Below, piece by piece: positions 1-5,003 of a stretch of DNA of 10,205 bases. Made by a program: the position numbers and the translations under genes. The stretch spans positions 1-10,205 of the forward strand of contig JAJRTK010000460.1 in NCBI GenBank assembly GCA_024278345.1, given 5' to 3'. The notes below the pieces were generated by a model. The model was not told the DNA's origin, searched no databases, and saw only the letters and a program-made list of their open reading frames with translations. This DNA is from a bacterium. GTDB taxonomy: Bacteria; CSSED10-310; JAJRTK01. How positions within the stretch are numbered: position 1 is the stretch's first letter; each line of letters opens with the position of its first letter.

Positions 1-180
1 GCCAGGGGATGGAATCCCCGGACCACCTACGGGTAACGCGCGGCGTGACCCGCCGAGCGATAGCGAGGCGTTGCCCGGACGCTTGCGATTCCACGGTCCC
101 GGGAATGTCCCGCCTTGCGTGGATACCCAGCAAGTCAAAACGATTGGATAGAGGCATCGATCTCTTCCCGGAGAACCCCC
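1..180. other. Upstream region of the oxidoreductase gene, no gene called
   Basis: One frame is open from the window edge to about 150, but it shows no recognisable domain. A perfect six-base-pair hairpin (GGGGAT 5-10 with ATCCCC 14-19) sits at the very edge, without a T-run. GGAG at 170-173 serves the ATG at 181. No convincing promoter hexamers were found. Confidence 0.4.
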
Positions 181-1320
181 ATGCAAATCGAGCAATGTGA
201 TCTCATCGTCGTCGGAGGCGGGATCGGAGGAAGCGCGGCGGCCCTGCGTGCCGCCCAGTACAATCTGAAACAGGTTTGGATCTTGGGAGACCGCTCCACG
301 GCGAAGGCGAGCCGAGGGAAGTACGTCTACAACATCGACAACATGCTGGGGATTCATCCTGGTCTCTTGCTTCCAAAAATATTGAAGCTCCTGAACCACC
401 CCAAGCACGAAGAAGCTCGAAGAACGTTGGAGACAGCCGAGTTTCGTATCGGTACCGCCGATATCATCCAAAACGCCATCGAGCGCATTCGAAAAGATTA
501 CGCGGAGAAAACCGCAATGGTCGAGGAGAAGGCGATAAAGGCCAAAAAAGAGGGAGATTGCTTCGTCGTGACCACCAGTAAGGGCCGGTCGCTTCGTGCC
601 AGAAACCTCGTGTTGGCCACGGGCTGTATGGACCGGCAGCCCCGGATCATGAAAACAACCAAGAGGGGAAAAGTCCTGGACGAAATCCACTGGCTTTATC
701 CCTACGCCAACCATGAATCGCTCCTCTATTGCATCCGGTGCGAAGGGCATCTTACCCAGGAGACGAGGACCGCGGTCATCGGCGCGGGAGAATCGACCGC
801 CCAGGTCGCCCTCAGCCTCCATGAACGCTATGCCACCAATGTCGCCCTCTTGACCAATGGCGAAGAACTCCAAGCAAAGGACGAGACGAAGAAACTACTG
901 GGGCTCTATGGCATCTCGGTCTGTTCTGGGCGGATCGTCGAACTCCTGGACGGCGGCGGAAAACCAAAGGGCCGGCGCTTACGAGGATTCGTCCTGGAGG
1001 ATGGCCGGCGCGTGGAAGTCAGGTTCGGGATGATCGTCATGGGTCTCTTCAAGGTTTACAATGACCTGGCACGCCAACTTGGAGCGGCTCTTGAATCAGG
1101 AGAAGGCCTGTCTGACGATGTTCGGCACGTGCTCGTAGCGGAGCGCACCAGTGAGACCGATGTTCGGGGGCTCTTTTGCGTCGGAGATATGAGCCGCACC
1201 ACCGGCAGCTCTCCATCGATGAAGCAGATCTACACGGCTCAAGAATATGCGGTGAGGGCCATCGATGCCATCGATGGCCGCCGCCGATCCGCGGCTAGAA
1301 AGGCGTTGCTGGCAAGCTGA
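181..1320 (+). CDS. Thioredoxin reductase-like FAD/NAD(P)-dependent oxidoreductase
   Basis: Predicted 379-residue cytosolic flavoprotein of the two-dinucleotide-binding-domain class. An N-terminal FAD-binding GGGIGG motif lies at residues 12-17 after a hydrophobic strand. A second Rossmann motif, GAGEST, at 201-206 should bind NAD(P)H. The C-terminal FAD motif GLFCVGD is at 330-336. Just before the NAD(P) motif is CIRCEG (C184, C187), placed and spaced like the redox-active CxxC-(D/E)-G of thioredoxin reductases, so a dithiol/disulfide role is inferred. The protein is longer than typical thioredoxin reductase (about 310-320 residues); much of the extra length falls in a charged, partly helical stretch around 65-125. 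ATG 181 was chosen because GGAG ends seven bases upstream and the FAD strand begins at once; an in-frame ATG at 115 would add 22 residues without any domain. The physiological substrate is unknown and no thioredoxin-like partner is adjacent. Family assignment is firm, the exact reaction is not. Confidence 0.88.
   Translation: MQIEQCDLIVVGGGIGGSAAALRAAQYNLKQVWILGDRSTAKASRGKYVYNIDNMLGIHPGLLLPKILKLLNHPKHEEARRTLETAEFRIGTADIIQNAIERIRKDYAEKTAMVEEKAIKAKKEGDCFVVTTSKGRSLRARNLVLATGCMDRQPRIMKTTKRGKVLDEIHWLYPYANHESLLYCIRCEGHLTQETRTAVIGAGESTAQVALSLHERYATNVALLTNGEELQAKDETKKLLGLYGISVCSGRIVELLDGGGKPKGRRLRGFVLEDGRRVEVRFGMIVMGLFKVYNDLARQLGAALESGEGLSDDVRHVLVAERTSETDVRGLFCVGDMSRTTGSSPSMKQIYTAQEYAVRAIDAIDGRRRSAARKALLAS
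1257..1279. repeat. 23-base near-perfect palindrome in the 3' end of the oxidoreductase gene
   Basis: Two 11-base arms (GGCCATCGATG and its reverse complement) flank a single central C. The same bases also form a direct repeat of GCCATCGAT, encoding the peptide AIDAID. It lies about 40 bases before the stop codon, close to where two convergent genes meet. It could be an accidental product of the repeated Ile-Asp codons, or a cruciform or binding site. No T-run follows it, so it is not a standard terminator. Confidence 0.5.
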
Positions 1321-1340
1321 CGATCCCTGGCCGTCCGAGC

Positions 1341-2300
1341 CTATCTGTTTTGGGCTTTCCCCGGAGCGCGTCCCGCACTCCGGGCCTTCGGGCTCCGCTT
1401 CTTCATCTCCTTGGAATGGCCGGTCTTCTCGGGCATAGCCCGGCTTGCCTTGGCGGGCTTGTGGCGGTTCTCCTTTTGGGGTCTTCCACGGCTTGCTCCC
1501 CTTGACGACGTTTTTCGCCTGGTGGGTTTTCTGGACGGGCGGCTTCGAGCCCGGGCCCATTTTGGAGATCGTTTCGCCGTGGGGGCTGGATCGACCTCCC
1601 TGTGAAGCGCATTGGCTTCATATACGGAAAGAGGCCGCAGTTCGCCAACCTTGAGATCGCCGATGACAAGCGAGCCGAACCGGACTCTCTTGAGGCGCAG
1701 AATCTGGGCTCTCACGACCATCATCATTCGTCGTATCTGGCGGTTTTTGCCCTCCCGGAGCAGGACGCGATACCAGGCGTGCTTACTGCGGCTGGGCAGC
1801 GGGGAGATCGCTTCCAGCTTCAGTCTTTCGCCTCCTTCGAAGATGCCTCGCCGAAGCCTTTGGAGCTGTTCCTGGCCAAGCGCTTCCTTGAGCTTCACCG
1901 CGTATTCTTTCTCCACACCCCAGCGGGGATGGAGCAGCCGGTGGGCCAATTGTCCGTCGGAAGTGAGGAGCATGAGCCCTTCGGACCCATAGTCCAGGCG
2001 GCCCACGGGAAAGAGCCGTCCCTTGACGGGGGGCATCAAGTCCTGGATCGTTTTGCGGCCCTCGGGATCGGACATGCTGGAAATGACGCCCCGCGGCTTG
2101 TGAAGGGCGAAATGCCGGTCGGCCGCCGGTAGCCTGACAGGGCGGCCATCGACGCGGAGGCCGCGGACGGTCGGAACCTTTTGGCCCAGAGCCACTCTCT
2201 CACCGTTGAAACTGATCCGACCTTCCCGGATCAAGTTTTCACAGCTCCGTCTTGAACCAAAGCCAGCTCGGGCGAGCCAGACCTGTACTCTTTCTTCCAC
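1341..2300 (-). CDS. rluB: 23S rRNA pseudouridine synthase, RluB/RsuA family
   Basis: Predicted 319-residue enzyme that isomerises a uridine in rRNA to pseudouridine. The first 50 residues form an S4 RNA-binding domain (VQVWLARAGFGSRR and the following LIREGRISFNGERV). The catalytic domain covers roughly 62-230, with the GRLD motif at 100-103 (D103 the expected catalytic aspartate), then SEGLMLLTSDG, and the late family motif REGKNRQIRRM at 182-192. In RluB the residue after GRLDxx is usually Thr; here it is Ser. From about 235 to the end is a Lys/Arg/Ser/Pro-rich tail of some 85 residues, likely disordered and RNA-binding. GTG 2300 is chosen because it puts the S4 domain at residue 4 and GGAG (2309-2312) precedes it by eight bases. 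It therefore overlaps the end of scpB by 70 bases. RluB and the related RsuA/RluE/RluF cannot be fully separated by eye; RluB is favoured by the scpB neighbour. Confidence 0.88.
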   Translation of the reverse strand: MEERVQVWLARAGFGSRRSCENLIREGRISFNGERVALGQKVPTVRGLRVDGRPVRLPAADRHFALHKPRGVISSMSDPEGRKTIQDLMPPVKGRLFPVGRLDYGSEGLMLLTSDGQLAHRLLHPRWGVEKEYAVKLKEALGQEQLQRLRRGIFEGGERLKLEAISPLPSRSKHAWYRVLLREGKNRQIRRMMMVVRAQILRLKRVRFGSLVIGDLKVGELRPLSVYEANALHREVDPAPTAKRSPKWARARSRPSRKPTRRKTSSRGASRGRPQKENRHKPAKASRAMPEKTGHSKEMKKRSPKARSAGRAPGKAQNR

Positions 2301-2851
2301 TTGTCCAACTCCGGGATAGAGGGAAGGGTCCCGAGATTCGGGAGCCCAAACAATTCGAGGAACTTTTCGGTGGTTCCATACATCATGGGGCGGCCAGGTG
2401 CTTCCTTCCGGCCAACGATTTTCACAAGCTCTTTGTCGATAAGACCGCGGATCGTCTGCTGCACGGAGACTCCGCGAATCGCCTCGATCTCCGGCGTCGA
2501 GACCGGCTGGACGTAAGCGATGATGGAAAGCGTCTCCAGCGCGGGCATGGAGAGCCGCACCCGCCGCACTTTCCGGTGGAACCGCTGGAGCAGCTCGGAA
2601 AAAACTGCTTTGGTCCGGAGCTGCCACCCGCCGGCGACGTGGTGAAGAGAAAGACCGCGAGAAGGGGCTTGAAACTGCTCATCCAGGAGATCCAGAGCCG
2701 TTTGTATCCGTTCCGGCTCCCAGGCCGGGAGGCTCTGGTGCAGCCGCTCCAGCGAAACGGGCTCGGAGCTGGTGAAGAGGATCGCCTCGATACCGGCAGC
2801 CAGAATCTCGAGATCGGGCGGGCTTTCTTGCGGTTCCGGATCGTTCGTCAT
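2231..2851 (-). CDS. scpB: Segregation and condensation protein B
   Basis: Predicted 206-residue kleisin-interacting subunit of the SMC-ScpA-ScpB condensin complex that organises and segregates the chromosome. Two winged-helix domains are visible: the first around residues 13-90, opening LEILAAGIEAILFTSSEPVS, and the second around 100-172, with the family hallmarks ALETLSIIAY, EIEAIRGV, LVKIVGRKEAPGRP and YGTTEKFLELFGL. Length is normal for ScpB. ATG 2851 is used; a TTG at 2866 in the same frame would add five residues (MLTEP), and neither start has a strong ribosome binding site. It is the first gene of a two-gene minus-strand unit with rluB, which starts inside its last 70 bases, so translation is probably coupled. 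scpA, often directly upstream of scpB, is absent here: the upstream neighbour is a divergent membrane-protein gene. Confidence 0.93.
   Translation of the reverse strand: MTNDPEPQESPPDLEILAAGIEAILFTSSEPVSLERLHQSLPAWEPERIQTALDLLDEQFQAPSRGLSLHHVAGGWQLRTKAVFSELLQRFHRKVRRVRLSMPALETLSIIAYVQPVSTPEIEAIRGVSVQQTIRGLIDKELVKIVGRKEAPGRPMMYGTTEKFLELFGLPNLGTLPSIPELDKWKKEYRSGSPELALVQDGAVKT
2309..2312 (-). promoter_or_regulatory. Ribosome binding site that fixes the rluB GTG start
   Basis: GGAG on the minus strand, eight bases before GTG 2300-2298 and inside the scpB coding sequence. No better start exists nearby: the next possible codons downstream would cut into the S4 domain. Confidence 0.55.
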
Positions 2852-2909
2852 GGGCTCGGTGAGCAAACCATAGGGGCGCCTGGTCTTGCGTGTTGCTGGA
2901 AGGAACCAT

Positions 2910-2938
2910 ATTTTAACACCTCAGCCGTGGGTTGACCA
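2910..2938 (-). promoter_or_regulatory. Candidate sigma70-type promoter for scpB-rluB
   Basis: On the minus strand, TGGTCA (2938-2933, four of six matches to TTGACA) is followed after 17 bases by TAAAAT (2915-2910, five of six matches to TATAAT). This sits about 60 bases ahead of the scpB ATG in the 194-base gap between divergent genes. The -10 element is in an AT-rich island in otherwise GC-rich DNA. It was found by eye only. Confidence 0.35.
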
Positions 2939-3045
2939 GCGGCTGCGGGGCCTCCACTCCAACGATACCTGCACTATTGGCACCTTTGTCGCCTGCCAGG
3001 CGCTCTCCATTGGCCCAGCAGCAACCTTGAAAAGGACCCCCTGGA

Positions 3046-3843
3046 ATGACGGGTTTTCAGATTCCCATCTGGAGAGCGCACCTGCAATCAGCGATTCAGA
3101 ACCTGGTGGTCCTGGCGCCATTTCTTCTGTCCGACAGGTTGGGGGAACTCCGTTTCTGGGGGATGGTCCTGGCCGGATATGGTTTCTTGACAGCCCTCTC
3201 TGTACTCCACGCGCTTCTTCTTCGGCAACCCAGGAGCCGCCTTCGAGGGGTTGCCTTCGGTTTTGCCTACGGCCTGCTCTTGGGCGGCGCCTTTTCCCTG
3301 GAGCCGACCTTTGGGGGAATTGCTCTTGCCTACACGCTTCTCGCCCTTTTCAACGGACTCCTTGGCCGGCGGGTGGTTGTTGTGGATGTCATCGCAATTT
3401 CCATGTCGGTGGGACTCAAGGGGCTGGGGGGCGTTGCTCTTCTGGGCGAAACCGCCTCGGTGTGGGGGCTCATCTGCCTCTTCATGGGGGCCTGCACCGT
3501 GGCCATGGGGCAGCGGCGAAACGAGATTATCCACCAGGGCCACCAGCTTCGGAAGGTGCTCGACCAGTACACACCAAAGCTCCTAGACCAGATGCTGTCC
3601 GTGGTGACCTCGTCAACTCTGGTTGCCTACGCCCTCTACACGCTGGATGCCGGGAATGGCCAGCCCAGCGAGTCCTTGGTCTATTCGGCCTTTCTTGTGA
3701 ACTTCGGCCTCTTTCGCTATCTCTTCCTGGTCTACCGCCGGGATATGAGCTGCGGCGCCGAGCTTGCCGTAATCCGGGACCCGCAATTGGTCGGCACATT
3801 GGCTCTATGGGGAACTTTTTTGTTCGGAATCCACAATGTCTAG
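3046..3843 (+). CDS. UbiA-superfamily membrane protein, divergent paralog lacking the Asp-rich catalytic motif
   Basis: Predicted 265-residue polytopic inner-membrane protein, clearly homologous to the protein encoded immediately downstream. The best match is the C-terminal part: QYTPKLLDQMLSVVT (174-188) here against QYSPELLDQMISVVT there, with 18 of 26 positions identical across the block through LYT. The block around VVVVDV (110-115) matches the second UbiA motif and keeps D114. The first UbiA motif, NDxxDxxxD, and the following HPxKxxRP are missing: the matching stretch reads SVLHALLLRQPRSRLRG (52-68), and the spacing to D114 is about 17 residues shorter than in the neighbour. The N-terminal RPKQWTKN is also degraded (AHLQSAIQN). 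The other two frames do not contain the lost motif, so a frameshift is not the explanation. AAAGGA at 3031-3036 precedes the ATG by nine bases. The stop overlaps the next gene by eight bases. Probably a non-catalytic partner or an altered-specificity enzyme; the function is unknown. Confidence 0.8.
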   Translation: MTGFQIPIWRAHLQSAIQNLVVLAPFLLSDRLGELRFWGMVLAGYGFLTALSVLHALLLRQPRSRLRGVAFGFAYGLLLGGAFSLEPTFGGIALAYTLLALFNGLLGRRVVVVDVIAISMSVGLKGLGGVALLGETASVWGLICLFMGACTVAMGQRRNEIIHQGHQLRKVLDQYTPKLLDQMLSVVTSSTLVAYALYTLDAGNGQPSESLVYSAFLVNFGLFRYLFLVYRRDMSCGAELAVIRDPQLVGTLALWGTFLFGIHNV

Positions 3844-4804
3844 GGAGACGATCTTGCCATCATCGGAACACGCGGATGCGCAGCCGGTAGAAAAGAGCAT
3901 AGCCCCCCGAGGCTCGAGATCCCCGGGATCTCTTCCGGGCGCTGTTCTACGGAGCTGCCGGCCCAAGCAATGGACGAAGAACGGCTTCCTGTTTGCCGCG
4001 CTCCTTTTCGCCCAAGAATATGGCGACTCGGCACAGATTTTGCGCGTCGTGGCCGCCTTCTTTGCCTTCTCCGCCCTGGCCGGAGCCGTCTACCTCGTCA
4101 ACGACATCTTGGACTTGGAAAAGGACCGGCTCCACCCAAGAAAATGTCGCCGCCCCATCGCCTCGGGACAGCTCAAACCTCGCGAAGCCGCCGTGGCAGC
4201 CTTTCTCTTGGCCTCCGGAGCCCTCGTGGCCGCCTTCGTCTTGGCGCAAGCTTTCGCCTTGGTAGCGGCCATCTACCTGGGCACCAATCTGGCCTATTCG
4301 TTGGGCCTCAAAAACCGCGTGATCTTCGATGTCTTCATTATTGCCCTCGGTTTTGTTCTTCGAGTCATCGCCGGAGCCCTGGTGATCCACGTTCCCATCT
4401 CACCCTGGCTTCTTATCTGCACCATGCAACTCGCCCTCTTCCTGGCCCTTTGCAAGCGCCGTCACGAGCTTCTGCTCATGGACGAGGAAGCCTCCTCCAC
4501 CAGGAAAGTCCTGAGCCAATATAGCCCCGAGCTCCTGGATCAGATGATCTCAGTGGTCACCGCTTCTTCTCTCATGTCGTACTCCCTCTACACGGTGAAC
4601 CCCGACGTACAGCTCCGCCAGCACACCACGAATCTCCACTTGACCATCCCCTTCGTCCTCTTCGGCATCCTCCGCTACCTCTACCTGGTCTACAAGAAGA
4701 ACCTGGGAGGCAGCCCGGAGCTGGTTCTCCTCAAAGATCTCCCCATGATCATCGATATTCTCCTCTGGGTCGTGGCCGTGCTTTTGGTCCTGACTTTTGG
4801 CTGA
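3836..4804 (+). CDS. Decaprenyl-phosphate phosphoribosyltransferase (UbiA superfamily)
   Basis: Predicted 322-residue integral membrane prenyl-phosphate transferase. Family members move 5-phosphoribose from PRPP onto a polyprenyl phosphate, giving the lipid-linked pentose donor used in envelope polysaccharides (EC 2.4.2.45 in mycobacteria). Signatures seen: RPKQWTKN at 42-49; the Asp-rich NDILDLEKD at 89-97 that binds Mg-pyrophosphate; HPRKCRRPIASG at 100-111, diagnostic of this subfamily rather than of UbiA/COX10 quinone or haem enzymes; and YSLGLKNRVIFDV at 154-166 followed by GFVLRVIAGA. About eight or nine hydrophobic segments follow one another from residue 50. An unusually long hydrophilic, probably disordered N-terminus of about 38 residues precedes the RPKQWTKN motif. 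The ATG lies within the last codons of the preceding paralog (8-base overlap), implying translational coupling. The polyprenyl chain length and the final glycan are not evident from the window. Confidence 0.88.
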   Translation: MSRETILPSSEHADAQPVEKSIAPRGSRSPGSLPGAVLRSCRPKQWTKNGFLFAALLFAQEYGDSAQILRVVAAFFAFSALAGAVYLVNDILDLEKDRLHPRKCRRPIASGQLKPREAAVAAFLLASGALVAAFVLAQAFALVAAIYLGTNLAYSLGLKNRVIFDVFIIALGFVLRVIAGALVIHVPISPWLLICTMQLALFLALCKRRHELLLMDEEASSTRKVLSQYSPELLDQMISVVTASSLMSYSLYTVNPDVQLRQHTTNLHLTIPFVLFGILRYLYLVYKKNLGGSPELVLLKDLPMIIDILLWVVAVLLVLTFG

Positions 4805-4857
4805 CTCCTCTCCCATCGAACAACGCCCAACTCCTGTCTCAGGCAACTTCCGGCCTT

Positions 4858-4886
4858 TTGACACCTCAAGGCTAGAAGGAGACGAT
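4858..4886 (+). promoter_or_regulatory. Candidate promoter ahead of the molybdate transporter genes
   Basis: A perfect TTGACA hexamer (4858-4863) lies in the 199-base gap after the phosphoribosyltransferase gene. At a 17-base spacing the -10 position reads GACGAT, only three of six matches, so the case is weak. The hexamer lies in the loop of a short hairpin (GCCTT at 4853-4857 with AAGGC at 4868-4872). No ModE-type inverted repeat was recognised in the gap. Confidence 0.22.
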
Positions 4887-5003
4887 CCCGAATCTTGTTT
4901 CTTTGTGTTGGGTTCCGCTCTCGTCGCTCGCAGCCGCTCGCGCCGTTCGCCCTGGAATGCACATCCCGATTCCGGGGCCGCTTGGAATTGGCCGTGGGCC
5001 TTG

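Noticed and set aside
5-19. GGGGAT/ATCCCC hairpin at the left edge as a terminator of an upstream gene
   Set aside because: Short stem, three-base loop and no T-run; the upstream gene is outside the window.
1602-2132. 176-residue plus-strand open frame opposite rluB
   Set aside because: Antisense shadow of the pseudouridine synthase in GC-rich DNA, with no recognisable domain.
2301-2627. N-terminal extension of the pseudouridine synthase to an in-frame start at 2627
   Set aside because: The extra 109 residues overlap scpB in another frame, have no domain, and precede a well-placed GTG with a ribosome binding site at the S4 domain.
2252-2935. 227-residue plus-strand open frame opposite scpB
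   Set aside because: Antisense shadow of a confidently assigned ScpB; the peptide has no family features.
3154-3249. Frameshift hiding the Asp-rich motif of the first UbiA gene
   Set aside because: I translated all three forward frames across this stretch and none contains an ND..D or HP.K..RP pattern, so the loss appears real.
2886-3890. 334-residue open frame on the plus strand over the first UbiA gene
   Set aside because: Low-complexity Gly/Pro/Ser/Arg composition, no membrane helices or motif, and it is out of frame with the clear UbiA paralog that has a ribosome binding site.
4797-5003. Extension of ModA-ModB to TTG 4797
   Set aside because: It would add 69 hydrophilic residues ahead of the signal sequence, has no ribosome binding site and has lower third-position GC than the rest of the gene; kept only as an alternative.
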